Shown: piece by piece, positions 51,123 to 61,166 of the stretch
Numbering within the stretch: position 1 is the first letter of the stretch
Layout: each line of letters begins with the position of its first letter
Source: Aeriscardovia sp.
Lineage (GTDB): Bacteria; Actinomycetota; Actinomycetes; Actinomycetales; Bifidobacteriaceae
Direction: 5' to 3'
DNA: 64,000 bases
NCBI GenBank assembly: GCA_017405305.1
Contig: JAFRAT010000017.1
Coordinates: 1-64,000, forward strand
Program-made: the position numbers and the translations under genes
The notes under the pieces: model-generated
What the model saw: the letters and a program-made list of their open reading frames with translations, nothing else
Databases searched by the model: none
Told to the model about the DNA's origin: nothing

Positions 51123-52343
51123 ATGAGGGGAACGGCGGCACAGCTGGAACGGACGACGGGACAGGGACCGCGCCAGTGGCGCGTCGAGGCGCTGCGGTTG
51201 GTGGCCATCGGCGGCATCGCGGTTTTCCACACTTTCGTTCCCTGGTTCGACAAGATGGCGTATGCCGCCCCGTTCCCGACGGACTGCCGTGGGCTGTCCA
51301 CATCGTTCTGGGGGCTGTTCCTGCTGGGCTGCATCAACCTGCTGGGCGCGATGGGCAACGCCATCTTCTTCATGATCTCGGGCTATTTCCTGCTGCCGTC
51401 AATGGCGCGGGACAGCCATCGGCCGGGGTACGCAGCCCGCCAAGGGTTCAAGGCCGCCCGCCGGGCGGCCGTTATCGTCGCCACCATCGCCGTGTACAGC
51501 GTGCTGACGGTGTTGCTCGTGGCGTTGCTGCACATCCCCGGTCCGGATTTCCACACCACGCGCTGGCTGGTCATGGACCTGGAATTCGTCTGGCTCTACC
51601 TGCTTTTCGTCATCATCGCCCCGCTGGTCGCGCGGGCGCAAGACCGCTGGAGCGCCTGGCCGCTTGTCTTGATCGCCGCTTTTATCGTCGTCTTCGCGCT
51701 TAACGGCTACGTGGCCTTCTTCTCGCAGGGCGGCGTCAACCACGCGCTGGACGGCTGGCGCAAATGGCTTAGCGCGGCCACGTACTTCGTCGGGTTCTGC
51801 CTGGCCGGCTTGATGGACCAACACCGCGCCAGCCTGCGCCGCTGGGGGGCCGCGCCCCTGTGGTGGGCGATCGGCGCGAGCGTCGTCGTCGAACTGGGCG
51901 CGGCCGCACTGAAGTCGCCATGGCTTTCGGGAGCGATCTCCTTCAAATCGACGTCACTCCTGTCGTTCTGGCTTGCTCTGGCGGCCCTGTCCTGCGCAGT
52001 CCTGCCGCGCGGCGAGCGCGCCGTCGCCCGGCCCGCCGGAGCGCGCCACGCCAGCCATTTGCCAGACGACCGGCCCGGCCCTGCCGCCGTCCGCCTGTTG
52101 GCCAGCGGCATCCTCGGCTTCTACGTGTTCCAATCGATGCTCACGCGCTTCTGGCATTCGCTCATCATCCCGGCACTGGACGGCCTCGCCTCCGGTCCGT
52201 CGGTCCCGTTCTCCGCGACGCTGCTGTTCGTCGCCGCCGGCACCGCCGCGAGCCTGCTTTACGCAACGGTCCTGCTGTGCGTCGACCGCGTCGTGCGCCA
52301 GCCGGCGACCCGAGCCATCACCCAGATCTTCCAGCGCCGCTAA
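51123..52343 (+). CDS. Acyltransferase-3 family integral membrane protein
   Basis: A 406-residue protein with about ten hydrophobic segments. The N-terminus RVEALRLVAIGGIAVFHTFV contains the conserved His of the family, and GNAIFFMISGYFLLPSMARD is the usual second block. Families of this type O-acylate envelope polysaccharides or lipids. ATG 51123 follows GGAAA; longer starts overlap the tRNAs. It stands alone between the tRNA pair and pgi and differs clearly from the acyltransferase at 9.5-10.6 kb. A GC-rich loop near residues 290-315 (PRGERAVARPAGARHA) is unusual in a membrane protein. Confidence 0.84.
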   Translation: MRGTAAQLERTTGQGPRQWRVEALRLVAIGGIAVFHTFVPWFDKMAYAAPFPTDCRGLSTSFWGLFLLGCINLLGAMGNAIFFMISGYFLLPSMARDSHRPGYAARQGFKAARRAAVIVATIAVYSVLTVLLVALLHIPGPDFHTTRWLVMDLEFVWLYLLFVIIAPLVARAQDRWSAWPLVLIAAFIVVFALNGYVAFFSQGGVNHALDGWRKWLSAATYFVGFCLAGLMDQHRASLRRWGAAPLWWAIGASVVVELGAAALKSPWLSGAISFKSTSLLSFWLALAALSCAVLPRGERAVARPAGARHASHLPDDRPGPAAVRLLASGILGFYVFQSMLTRFWHSLIIPALDGLASGPSVPFSATLLFVAAGTAASLLYATVLLCVDRVVRQPATRAITQIFQRR

Positions 52344-52354
52344 ACGCGCTGATT

Positions 52355-52365
52355 GCAACGTTTCC
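52355..52365. promoter_or_regulatory. Operator-like motif upstream of pgi
   Basis: GCAACGTTTCC at 52355-52365 is identical to the core of the repeated motif at 37131-37167 read on the other strand. It lies about 75 bp before the pgi start. Regulation by a shared LacI-like factor is inference. Confidence 0.35.
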
Positions 52366-52438
52366 CAGCAACCGCGGTGTCTGCTTCGGACAGTATTTTT
52401 GAAGTGTCTTTCGCATCAACGTCGAGGAAAGGACTGCC

Positions 52439-54133
52439 ATGGTCATCGAATCACCAGTGGACGCCACGAAAACGCAGGCATGGGCGGAGCTGACGCAAAT
52501 GTACACGGACATGCACAAGAAAGGCATCGACCTGCGGCGCTGGTTTGCCGACGAGCCGAACCGCGCACGCGAGCTGTCCTTCGACGCGGGCGACCTGCGC
52601 ATCGACCTGTCCAAGAACCTCATCCAGCCATCGATGGTGCCGATCTTCGCCCAACTCGCCGAGGAAGTCCACCTGCGCGCGCGCACGGAGGACATGTTCG
52701 CCGGCAAGCACATCAACGTCACCGAGGACCGCGCCGCGCTGCACACCGCGCTACGCCGCCCCGAGTCCGACATCGGCTCCGTCGTGGCCGACGGCCAGGA
52801 CGTCGTCTCCGACGTGCGCGCTATGCTCCGGCGTGTCTACGCGTTCGCCGACAAAGTCCGCTCCGGCGAGTGGACCGGCGTGACCGGCAAGCGCATCGAA
52901 ACGGTCGTCAACATCGGCATCGGCGGCTCCGACCTGGGCCCCGTCATGGCGTACGAGGCGCTCAAGCCGTACGCCGACGCCGGCATCTCCGCACGATTCA
53001 TCAGCAACATCGATCCGAACGACATCGCGGAGAAGACCCGCGGCCTCGACCCGCAGACCACGCTGTTCGTCGTCGTCTCCAAGACCTTCACGACCGTCGA
53101 GACCATCACCAACGCCACCGACGCGCGCGCCTGGCTGCTTGATTCCCTGACCGCGTCCGGCGCCATCGACGGCTCCGAAGAATCCCACGCCGAGGCCGTG
53201 CGCCGCCACTTCGTCGCCGTGTCCACCGCGCTGGAGAAAGTCAAGGCCTTCGGCATCGCCCCGGAGAACACCTTCGGATTCTGGAACTGGGTCGGCGGCC
53301 GTTACTCCGTCGACTCCGCGGTCGGCACCGTCCTCGCCATCGTCCTCGGCCCACGCCGCTTCGACGACTTCCTCGCCGGTTTCCACGCCATGGACAAATA
53401 CTTCCGCACCACGCCGTACGAGAAGAACGCCGTAGCCCTCATGGGCCTGATGAACGTATGGTACACCGATTTCTTCGGTGCCGAGTCCCACGCCGTCCTG
53501 CCGTACAACCAGTACCTGCACCGCTTTCCGGCTTACCTGCAGCAACTGACCATGGAGTCCAACGGCAAATCCGTGCGCTGGGACGGCACGCCGGCGCGTT
53601 CCAAGACGGGCGAGATATTCTGGGGAGAACCGGGCACGAACGGCCAGCACTCCTTCTACCAGCTCATCCACCAGGGCACCCATCTCATCCCGGCGGACTT
53701 CATCGCCTTCGCCAACACGCGCAACCCACTGCGCTGCGGCGACCAGGACGTCCAAGAGCTGCTCCTATCCAACTTCCTGGCCCAAACCAAGGCGCTCGCA
53801 TTCGGCAAAACCGCCGACGAAGTCCGCGCCGAAGGAACACCCGACGTCATCGTGCCCGCCCGCGTGTTCAACGGCAACCGACCGACCACGTCGATTTTCG
53901 GCGACGAGCTGACCCCGTATTCGCTGGGCGAGCTCATTTCCCTGTACGAGATGATCGTCTTCACCGAGGGCACCGTCTGGGGCATCGACTCCTTCGACCA
54001 GTGGGGAGTGGAGCTCGGCAAGATCCTGGCCAAGCAGATCAGCCCGGCGCTGTCCCAAAACGACGAGGCGCTCGCGGCCCAGGATCAGTCCACGCGCTCG
54101 CTGATCGAGTGGTACCGCGTCCATCGCCGCTGA
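52439..54133 (+). CDS. pgi: Glucose-6-phosphate isomerase
   Basis: Interconverts glucose-6-phosphate and fructose-6-phosphate, essential for hexose entry into the bifid shunt. The 564-residue protein carries [54 protein letters not shown] (signature), the catalytic Glu in the [15 protein letters not shown] region, and [19 protein letters not shown] (second signature with the catalytic His). The C-terminal Lys is in [20 protein letters not shown] 52439 follows GAGGAAAGG. Confidence 0.97.
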   Translation: MVIESPVDATKTQAWAELTQMYTDMHKKGIDLRRWFADEPNRARELSFDAGDLRIDLSKNLIQPSMVPIFAQLAEEVHLRARTEDMFAGKHINVTEDRAALHTALRRPESDIGSVVADGQDVVSDVRAMLRRVYAFADKVRSGEWTGVTGKRIETVVNIGIGGSDLGPVMAYEALKPYADAGISARFISNIDPNDIAEKTRGLDPQTTLFVVVSKTFTTVETITNATDARAWLLDSLTASGAIDGSEESHAEAVRRHFVAVSTALEKVKAFGIAPENTFGFWNWVGGRYSVDSAVGTVLAIVLGPRRFDDFLAGFHAMDKYFRTTPYEKNAVALMGLMNVWYTDFFGAESHAVLPYNQYLHRFPAYLQQLTMESNGKSVRWDGTPARSKTGEIFWGEPGTNGQHSFYQLIHQGTHLIPADFIAFANTRNPLRCGDQDVQELLLSNFLAQTKALAFGKTADEVRAEGTPDVIVPARVFNGNRPTTSIFGDELTPYSLGELISLYEMIVFTEGTVWGIDSFDQWGVELGKILAKQISPALSQNDEALAAQDQSTRSLIEWYRVHRR

Positions 54134-54166
54134 CAGCTAAATCGCCGGCGGGCGTTGTTCGATCCC

Positions 54167-54217
54167 GGGCGCCGCCGGCCCTGGCCTCCGGGCCGTCCTT
54201 CCCGGCCGCCCCTCTTT
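54167..54217 (+). terminator. Terminator after pgi
   Basis: GGGCG-CC-GCCGG (54167-54178, CC bulged) pairs with CCGGCCGCCC (54202-54211), followed by CTCTTTT. Confidence 0.65.
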
Positions 54218-54258
54218 TGAGGTTCGCCACAGGTTTCGATGCTGGTCCGTTCAGGAAT

Positions 54259-54287
54259 TTGAAAAAACCGGCACGATGTTGTATTCT
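54259..54287 (+). promoter_or_regulatory. Predicted rho promoter
   Basis: TTGAAA (54259-54264) and TATTCT (54282-54287) with a 17-bp spacer. The predicted start near 54294 leaves a leader of about 130 nt before the rho ATG at 54427, room for the autoregulation known for rho in other bacteria. Confidence 0.65.
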
Positions 54288-54426
54288 GGAAATGGTCCCG
54301 GCGGAAATGACGATTTTTCCCCGAATTTTGGCCGATTCCCATTGAGTCCGCATGAATCACAGGCGTACTATAACGGTTTCGTTTCTTTACGTTCCGCGGC
54401 GGACGCGCTGCTGGTTGACGAAAGGT

Positions 54427-56196
54427 ATGAGAGTGTCAGCAAGTCAGGATCTGACCAGTATGAAGTTGGTGGAACTCAAAGAGTTGGCGAAGCGGATGGG
54501 GCTCCGTGGCACCTCGATGATGAGGAAAACGGAACTGATCGCCACGCTGCAAGCTGCCCGCTCCGGAGGCAAGGCCCCGGCTGGCGTGGCCACCGCCACG
54601 CCGCGCGTCGCGCGCCGTTCCCAGGCGTCCGCGACCGCCGACGCGAAGGACGAGAACCAGGGGAGCGCCTGCGCCAACGGCCCCGCCGCCGCGGCGTTCG
54701 CTGACAAGCCGGCGTTCGTCGAATCCGCTGCTCCGCGCGCCAAGGGCCTGCGCCGCCCGCAGACCGAGGGTATCGAAAAGCTCGATTTGGGCATCACGCT
54801 GCCCACTCGCCAGGATGGCAAGCGCCGTCACGACGGCATGGACTTTAACGAGGAGCAAAGCCGCGGACTGGACAGCATCCTCGCCGTCCTGCCGGACCAC
54901 TCCGGCCGCCATAGTGACGACGGATTGCGCGATCGCCAGCGCGAAGACCATGCCGAACGCGGCTTCCGTCGCCAGCACGACCGCGCCGGCCGTCGTTCCG
55001 ACCGCGACAGCCACGAGGAAGCCCGCGAATCCCGCCCAGAGCACGAGAATCGGCCGCTGGTCCCGGTAGCCGGCATCGTCGACATCCTCGACTCCTATGC
55101 GTTCATCCGCACGAGTGGCTACCTGCCGGGGCCGAACGATGTGTACGTGTCCATGGGCATGGTCAAGAAGTACGGCTTGCGCAAGGGCGACGCTGTGCAG
55201 GGCGCCATCCGTCCTCCGCGCGAGAACGACCGCCGTTCACGACGCCAGAAGTTCGTGCCGCTCCAGGCCATCACCTCCATCAACGGCATGGACATGGAGG
55301 AAGCCCGCGAGCGTCCGCAGTTCAGCAAGCTGACGCCGTTGTACCCGCAGGAGCGTCTGCGCATGGAAACGGAGCCGAGCAAGCTCGTCGGCCGTCTCAT
55401 TGACATCGTGTCTCCGATCGGCAAAGGTCAGCGTGGCCTCATCGTCGCGCCTCCGAAGGCCGGCAAGACCATTACGCTACAGAACATCGCCAACGCCATC
55501 ACAGCGAACAATCCCGAGTGCCATTTGATGGTCGTCTTGGTGGACGAGCGTCCAGAGGAAGTCACCGATATGCAGCGCACAGTGCATGGCGAGGTCATAT
55601 CCTCGACTTTTGACCGTCCGGCGTCCGACCACACCATCGTCGCCGAGCTGGCCATCGAGCGCGCCAAGCGCCTGGTGGAGCTGGGCCAGGACGTGGTCGT
55701 GCTGCTGGATTCCATCACCCGCCTGGCGCGCGCCTACAACATCGCGGCGCCGGCGTCGGGCAAGGTGCTTTCTGGCGGCGTGGACGCGCAGGCCCTGTAC
55801 CCGCCGAAGAAGTTCTTCGGCGCAGCCCGCAATGTCGAGAACGGCGGATCCCTGACGATCATCGCCACGGCGCTGGTAGAGACTGGCTCCAAGATGGACG
55901 AGGTCATTTTCGAGGAGTTCAAGGGCACCGGCAATATGGAGCTGAAACTCTCCCGCGACCTAGCGGACAAGCGTCTTTTCCCTGCCATCGACATCTCCGC
56001 GTCCGGCACGCGCCGCGAAGAGCTCATCACACCCAAGGCGCAGCTGGCCATCATCTACCGTCTCCGCCGCCTGTTGGGGGGCATGGATGCGGAGCAGGCC
56101 TACCAGACGTTGGTGCCGCGGGTCAAGAAGACGCCGACGAACAAGGACTTCTTCACCGTCATCGCGCAGAACATGAATCTGCCAAAGACCGCCTGA
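54427..56196 (+). CDS. rho: Transcription termination factor Rho
   Basis: Hexameric RNA-dependent ATPase that ends transcription and couples it to translation. Rho-N domain [20 protein letters not shown] at residues about 15-45, then a long low-complexity insert (about residues 50-215) with a strongly charged Arg/Asp/His stretch ([12 protein letters not shown] to ESRPEHENR), typical of high-GC Gram-positives. The RNA-binding domain [20 protein letters not shown] and ATPase domain follow: Walker [44 protein letters not shown], and [21 protein letters not shown] (Q-loop). The 589 residues start at ATG 54427; AAAGG lies very close to it. Confidence 0.96.
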   Translation: MRVSASQDLTSMKLVELKELAKRMGLRGTSMMRKTELIATLQAARSGGKAPAGVATATPRVARRSQASATADAKDENQGSACANGPAAAAFADKPAFVESAAPRAKGLRRPQTEGIEKLDLGITLPTRQDGKRRHDGMDFNEEQSRGLDSILAVLPDHSGRHSDDGLRDRQREDHAERGFRRQHDRAGRRSDRDSHEEARESRPEHENRPLVPVAGIVDILDSYAFIRTSGYLPGPNDVYVSMGMVKKYGLRKGDAVQGAIRPPRENDRRSRRQKFVPLQAITSINGMDMEEARERPQFSKLTPLYPQERLRMETEPSKLVGRLIDIVSPIGKGQRGLIVAPPKAGKTITLQNIANAITANNPECHLMVVLVDERPEEVTDMQRTVHGEVISSTFDRPASDHTIVAELAIERAKRLVELGQDVVVLLDSITRLARAYNIAAPASGKVLSGGVDAQALYPPKKFFGAARNVENGGSLTIIATALVETGSKMDEVIFEEFKGTGNMELKLSRDLADKRLFPAIDISASGTRREELITPKAQLAIIYRLRRLLGGMDAEQAYQTLVPRVKKTPTNKDFFTVIAQNMNLPKTA

Positions 56197-56255
56197 GAGG
56201 GCGTATCCGCAGGGGAGGCACGGTCCGCTGCTCGCTTGGCAGCGTTTTGCAGGCG

Positions 56256-56522
56256 TCACGGTCTCACTGCGCGTCGGCTTTCTTCGCGCGGCATGAAGAG
56301 GCGGTGGACGATGGTCGCCAGCGCACCGCCGGTGGCGGGGCCGTCGACCTTGCCGGTGACGCCGATGACAGGCGTCACGAAGAAGAAGAAGATCATGACG
56401 ATTTCGATGACGATGGTCGGCCCGGAGCTTCGCCAAAGCGTTGAAGCCAAGGCGCGAACAATGAAGCCTTTGGAGGCGAAGCGCCGCAGCGGATCGGCCG
56501 CGGCGCGACCGCCGAGAAACAA
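56256..56522 (-). CDS. Small hypothetical membrane protein
   Basis: An 88-codon frame with a TTG start and one long hydrophobic stretch, IVIEIVMIFFFFVTPVIGVTG, flanked by basic residues and ending PREESRRAVRP. Third codon positions are strongly G/C in the second half, as in neighbouring genes, arguing that the frame is translated or was until recently. No good Shine-Dalgarno; the in-frame sequence upstream of the TTG is Pro/Gly-rich and has no other start, so it could also be a 5'-degraded remnant. Lies between rho and valS. No recognised family. Confidence 0.4.
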   Translation of the reverse strand: MFLGGRAAADPLRRFASKGFIVRALASTLWRSSGPTIVIEIVMIFFFFVTPVIGVTGKVDGPATGGALATIVHRLFMPREESRRAVRP

Positions 56523-56618
56523 CTCCGAACGTTCCGATGGACCCGGCGGCGCGTTTCCTCCGGGCGGTTTTCCTCCCTCTATCGGTGGTGTCCGGGAACC
56601 GGCAGCGTTCCCAGCACG

Positions 56619-56673
56619 GCAGAGGGTCCGATGTCACCGCACCGCGACGGCGCGGTGACATCGGACCCTCTGC
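56619..56673. terminator. 22-bp perfect inverted repeat after valS
   Basis: Arms 56619-56640 and 56652-56673 are exact complements around an 11-nt loop. It lies 79 bp beyond the valS stop (minus strand). No U-tract. Confidence 0.75.
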
Positions 56674-56751
56674 TACCCAGAAAGGGATCGGCCGCGGCCG
56701 GCGCAGCCCATTCCGTTTCCCGCGGCCTGGCGCCGCGCGGACCCAGTCGGT

Positions 56752-59514
56752 TCAGTTCTTCTTTTTCTTGGCCAGCGGTTCGCCCAGCTCGGCGTCGGAC
56801 GTCAGGACCAGGTGGTCGGCAGCGGCCTTGTCATAGGCTGTCTGCGTGGCGTCGGCCTCGATGCCAGCGGCGGCGATGTCCTCGTCGCCCAGTTCCGCCA
56901 GACGCGCCTCGCCGGTCACTTTGCCGGCCTGCAGCACGTCGCCGAAAGCGGCTTCGATGTCCCGCACGCCCTGCGGCATGGCCTTGAGCGTCACCGACAG
57001 GATCGGGGTCTTCATGGAGACCCTTGCTTCGGACTTGACTTTGCGCAGGGCCGCGAGCGCGGCGCCGGCGTTGTCGAGGATGGACACGGATGCGTCGGCG
57101 GCGATGGACTCGTAGGCGTCAGCGTCCGGCCAGGCGGCGCGGTGCACGGAGCCTTCGCCCGCGTGCATCCAGTGCCAGATTTCCTCGGTGGCGAACGGCA
57201 AGTACGGCGCGAATAGGCGGGCGAAGGCGTCGAGACCCAAGCCCAGAGTGGTGCGCGCGGAAGCCACGGCTGCTTCGGACGGCACGTCGTCGTGGTCGTC
57301 AGCGGTGCCGTAAGCGCGGTTCTTCACCAGTTCGATGTAGTCGTCGCAGAATTCCCAGAAGAAAGTCTCAATGAGGTTGAGCGCCTTGGCGTGGTCGAAC
57401 TCGTCCAGCGCCGTGGTGGCCCTGCGCACGACGGACGCAAGCTTGGCCATGGCCGCCTTGTCGAGCGGCTCGGTCACGTCCGCCGGATTCCAGACGCCTT
57501 GCGCGCTCTGGCCCACATGGTGGTTCTCGTCCTCGCGGCCGATGCCCAACGCGAACTTGGTGGCGTTAAGCAGCTTGATGGCCAGGCGGCGGCCGATTTT
57601 CATCTGGCCGGTGTCGTAGGTGGCGTCCACGCCCAGGCGGGCGCAGGCGGCCCAATAGCGCACGGCGTCGGCGCCGAACTTGTCGATCGGCTCCTTGGGC
57701 ACCACGACGTTGCCCTTGGACTTGCTCATCTTCTTGTGGTCCGGATCGAGGATCCAGCCGGAGAGAGCGGCGTCCTTCCATGGCAGCACGTGGTTCTCGA
57801 GATGCGAGCGCACGATGGTGCTGAACAGCCAGGTGCGGATGATGTCCTGGCCCTGCGGGCGCAGATCCATCGGATAGGTTTTTTCGAACAGGCCGTCGCC
57901 CTCGTCCCAGTGCGTGACGATCTGCGGGGTCATGGAGCTGGTGGCCCAGGTGTCCATGATGTCCTTCTCGGCGGTGAAGCCGTTGGGCTGGTCGCGCTGC
58001 TCCTCGGTGAAGCCTTCCGGCACATCGGTCGTCGGGTCTATCGGCAGGCGGTCCTCGGACGGCGTGATCGGGTGGTCGTAGTCCACGACGCCATCGGTCT
58101 TGACCGGATACCACAGCGGGAACGGGACGCCAAAGAAGCGCTGACGGCTGACGAGCCAGTCGGTGTTGAGGCCGTTGACCCAGTTGCCGTAGCGCGCGCG
58201 CATGAAGTCCGGGTGGAAACGCAGCTCGGCTCCGCGGTCGAGCAGCTGGCGGCGCAGGTCCATGTCGGTGCCGCCGTTGCGCAGATACCATTGGCGGGAG
58301 GTGATGATCTCGAGCGGCTTGTCGCCTTTCTCGTAGAAGTTCGTCATGCGGGTGGTGGGCTGCGGCTCGCCGATCATCTCGCCGGATTCGCGCAGCGCCT
58401 CGACAAGGACCTTGCGTGCGCTGAACGTGGTCTTGCCGCTCATGGCCGCGTAGACTTCGCGGCCATGAGCGGTGGCGATCCAGTCCGGGGTTTCCGGGTT
58501 GATGCGACCGTTGCGCAGGAGGATGGCGCGGGTCGGCAGATGCAGGTCGCGCCACCAGGAGACGTCGGTCACGTCGCCGAAGGTGCAGCACATGGCAATG
58601 CCGGCGCCCTTGTCCATTTCCGCCGCCGGGTGGGCGAGGACCGGAACCTCGACGCCGAAGAGCGGGCTGAGGACGGTCGTGCCGAAGAGGTCCTTGTACC
58701 GGCCGTCGTCGGGGTTAGCGATGAGGGCCACGCAGGCGGGCAGCAGCTCCGGGCGGGTGGTCTCGATACAGACGTCGCCGCTGCCGTCGGACTTATGGAA
58801 AGCGAGCTTGTGGTAGGAACCAGGGTATTCGCGGCTTTCCAGTTCGGCTTGCGCCACAGCGGTCTGGAATGTGACGTCCCACAGGCCCGGCGCTTCCTTC
58901 TGGTAGGCCTCGCCGCGGGCGAGGTTGCGCAGGAAGCCCTTCTGGGCCACGCGGCGGGCGCGTTCGCCGATGGTGTGATAGGAGTTCTTCCAGTCCACCG
59001 ACAGGCCGAGTCGGATCCACAGGTCCTTGAACTGCTGCTCGTCCTGGGCGCTCAGCTTCCCGCATAGCTCGATGAAGTTCTGCCGGGAGCAGGGAACCTG
59101 GTCGCGCGCGTCGATTCTCTTGCTGGACGTGCCTTCGAATGGCGGCTTGAAGCCGGGGTCGTATTTGAGGGACGTGTCCACGCGCACGCCGTAGTAGTTC
59201 TGCACGCGGCGCTCGGTCGGCAGGCCGTTGTCGTCCCAGCCCATCGGATAGAAGACATCATAGCCGCGCATGCGTTTGTACCGGGCGATGATGTCGGTGT
59301 GGGTGTAGCTGAACACATGGCCCACGTGCAGGTGGCCCGACACGGTCGGCGGGGGTGTGTCGATGGAGTAGACGGCCTTGCGGTCGCGGTCGCCCTGGAA
59401 GGCGAAGGTCTGGTTCTTCTCCCAGTCCTTCGTCCATTTGTCTTCGAGCCCCTCGACGCCGACTTTGTCCGGCAGCGGCGTCAGATTCGCTGTGATGCTT
59501 CCGTCAGTTGTCAT
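56752..59514 (-). CDS. valS: Valyl-tRNA synthetase
   Basis: Class I synthetase charging tRNA-Val, 920 residues. The HIGH motif reads GHLHVGHVFSYTHTDIIARY and the KMSKS motif DHKKMSKSKGNVVVP; the following GYDVFYPMGWDDNGLPTERR and QNYYGVRVD identify the archaeal-like ValRS type shared by many actinobacteria rather than the E. coli type. An editing domain (CIETTRPELLPACVALIANP) and anticodon-binding region are intact. The C-terminus ends in a Lys-rich LAKKKKN. ATG 59514 is in good position upstream of PLPDKVGVEGLEDKW. Probably followed by a 22-bp palindrome terminator. Confidence 0.97.
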   Translation of the reverse strand: MTTDGSITANLTPLPDKVGVEGLEDKWTKDWEKNQTFAFQGDRDRKAVYSIDTPPPTVSGHLHVGHVFSYTHTDIIARYKRMRGYDVFYPMGWDDNGLPTERRVQNYYGVRVDTSLKYDPGFKPPFEGTSSKRIDARDQVPCSRQNFIELCGKLSAQDEQQFKDLWIRLGLSVDWKNSYHTIGERARRVAQKGFLRNLARGEAYQKEAPGLWDVTFQTAVAQAELESREYPGSYHKLAFHKSDGSGDVCIETTRPELLPACVALIANPDDGRYKDLFGTTVLSPLFGVEVPVLAHPAAEMDKGAGIAMCCTFGDVTDVSWWRDLHLPTRAILLRNGRINPETPDWIATAHGREVYAAMSGKTTFSARKVLVEALRESGEMIGEPQPTTRMTNFYEKGDKPLEIITSRQWYLRNGGTDMDLRRQLLDRGAELRFHPDFMRARYGNWVNGLNTDWLVSRQRFFGVPFPLWYPVKTDGVVDYDHPITPSEDRLPIDPTTDVPEGFTEEQRDQPNGFTAEKDIMDTWATSSMTPQIVTHWDEGDGLFEKTYPMDLRPQGQDIIRTWLFSTIVRSHLENHVLPWKDAALSGWILDPDHKKMSKSKGNVVVPKEPIDKFGADAVRYWAACARLGVDATYDTGQMKIGRRLAIKLLNATKFALGIGREDENHHVGQSAQGVWNPADVTEPLDKAAMAKLASVVRRATTALDEFDHAKALNLIETFFWEFCDDYIELVKNRAYGTADDHDDVPSEAAVASARTTLGLGLDAFARLFAPYLPFATEEIWHWMHAGEGSVHRAAWPDADAYESIAADASVSILDNAGAALAALRKVKSEARVSMKTPILSVTLKAMPQGVRDIEAAFGDVLQAGKVTGEARLAELGDEDIAAAGIEADATQTAYDKAAADHLVLTSDAELGEPLAKKKKN

Positions 59515-59579
59515 GCGGCCCAGTCTACGAATCGCTTGCGACGACTCGCGTCCGGTCTGCTCTGCTAGTTCCGCGCCGG

Positions 59580-61130
59580 CTACCTCAGGTTCCCCAGCGG
59601 CAGCCAGTCGTCGGTCATATTCGTGGGCATGCCGGTCAGGCCGGAATCCCAGGCGCTCTCGACGTCGACCTGGTAGAGCCAGTCGGCTGGCTGTTTGCTG
59701 GCCAGGGTGAGTGCGGCTGCGCGCAGCCCCTGCTCGTAGGCGCTTTCACTCGTGGATCGGACCGCCGCCGTGTATTGCTGGTCGGCGACCGGCGAATCGA
59801 AGCCCCACCAGTTGCTGCCGGTCGTCCAGTAGCCCAGATCATGGCTGCCGTGGTGCAGGTAGAGCACCATGTCGTACCTCATGCTCTGCACCACGTCGGT
59901 GTTCCACTGTTCGCCGCTGATGCGGTAGGGGGTGACCTTCCAGCCGGCGGCCTCGATCTGGCTGACGACAGAGTCGGCCACGGCCTGCGGCACCGCGTCG
60001 GTGTAGGCGAGCGTGTAGGCGCGCGTGTAATAGTAGTCGAACTTCTCGCGGCCCAGCTGCACGTCCGTCGGGAACTGGGCGTTGAGATCCTGGTATCCGG
60101 GGTCGAGGCTCGTGATCGGCCCGCCCAGGGGCGTTCCCAGCCCGCCCGCGGCCGCGACGACCTGCGGGCGGCTGATCATCAGGCGCATGGCCTCTCTGGC
60201 CTGGTAGTCGCTCATGAGGCTGTCGGGGTTGGCGTTGAACATGAGCGTGGCCACCGTCGTCGTAGTGCCGCTCGTCACTGTGTATTTTCCTGAGGATTTC
60301 AGCGACGCGGCGTCAGCGGCGTCGAGATCGATGGCTCCTTGGATCTTCCCCGCCTTGAGCGCGGCCGTCTCGGCGGCGGAATCGGCGAAATAGTCGAGCG
60401 CGACCGTTTTGAAGTGCGGCTTAACGCCCCAATAGTAGTCGTTGCGCCGCAGCGTGACGTCGTTGTCCGCGCAGTTCGCCACGGTGTAGGGGCCAGTGCC
60501 CGGCACGTCGGATCCAGTGTCGCCGGACTTCTCGTCGAAGACGAGCCCCGCCCGCCCGCCCAGCTCCCACAGCAGCTGCTGGTCAGGGTGGAGCAGCGTG
60601 AGCACGACGGTCGTCGAGTCCGGCGTCCGCACGGAACTCAGCCCGCTCAGCTGCTCGTAGCCCGGGTATTTGTGCGCCAGCAGCTGCTGGAACGACCAGG
60701 CCACGTCCTGCGCGGTGACCGCGTCGCCGTTGCTGAAGTCGGCGTTGCGCAGGGTAAAGGTGTATGTCGTGCCGCCGTTGGAGACGGTCCAGCCAGACGC
60801 CAGCGCTGGCGCGACTTTGTTGTCGTTCGTGCGGCCCGTCAGGCCCTCGTACACGTTGCCGATGAGGATGCGGTCCGCGGCGGGGTCGTCGGCGCTGCGC
60901 ACGTCCAGCGACTGCGGAGCGCCCTTGAGGCCGATCGCCAGGGTGGCGTTGGAATCGCCGATACCCGCCAAAGACGAGGAGCCGGTGTGCGTGAAAACCG
61001 GCAGGACAAGCCAGGCGACAATGCCGAGGACGACGAGAAGGAGGACGAATTCAAGCCATTTCGGCGCGCCGCGGTGTGCGGAAGCGCCCTTCTGCGAATG
61101 CTCTGCGCTGCGTGGACCCATGCCCGTCAC
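59580..61130 (-). CDS. ABC transporter family-5 solute-binding protein, membrane-anchored
   Basis: A 516-residue peptide/nickel-type (SBP family 5) binding protein. Instead of a lipobox it has an uncleaved-looking anchor at residues about 25-46 (FVLLLVVLGIVAWLVLPVF). The familial blocks VYEGLTGRTNDNKVAPALAS, WTVSNGGTTYTFTLRNADFS, GDAVTAQDVAWSFQQLL and GTGPYTVA are all present. No permease or ATPase gene accompanies it. Starts at 61130 and 61121 are equally possible. Located head-to-tail with valS (66 bp) and divergent from nth. Substrate unknown; oligopeptides are the family norm. Confidence 0.88.
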   Translation of the reverse strand: MTGMGPRSAEHSQKGASAHRGAPKWLEFVLLLVVLGIVAWLVLPVFTHTGSSSLAGIGDSNATLAIGLKGAPQSLDVRSADDPAADRILIGNVYEGLTGRTNDNKVAPALASGWTVSNGGTTYTFTLRNADFSNGDAVTAQDVAWSFQQLLAHKYPGYEQLSGLSSVRTPDSTTVVLTLLHPDQQLLWELGGRAGLVFDEKSGDTGSDVPGTGPYTVANCADNDVTLRRNDYYWGVKPHFKTVALDYFADSAAETAALKAGKIQGAIDLDAADAASLKSSGKYTVTSGTTTTVATLMFNANPDSLMSDYQAREAMRLMISRPQVVAAAGGLGTPLGGPITSLDPGYQDLNAQFPTDVQLGREKFDYYYTRAYTLAYTDAVPQAVADSVVSQIEAAGWKVTPYRISGEQWNTDVVQSMRYDMVLYLHHGSHDLGYWTTGSNWWGFDSPVADQQYTAAVRSTSESAYEQGLRAAALTLASKQPADWLYQVDVESAWDSGLTGMPTNMTDDWLPLGNLR

Positions 61131-61166
61131 CTTATTGCTGGCTTCAGACCGCGTATGGTGTTCTCC

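Noticed and set aside
54436-55044. Hydrophobic-looking frame opposite the rho insert
   Set aside because: The complement of the Arg/Asp-rich Rho insert codes for Ala/Val/Ser, imitating membrane segments; rho itself is well supported.
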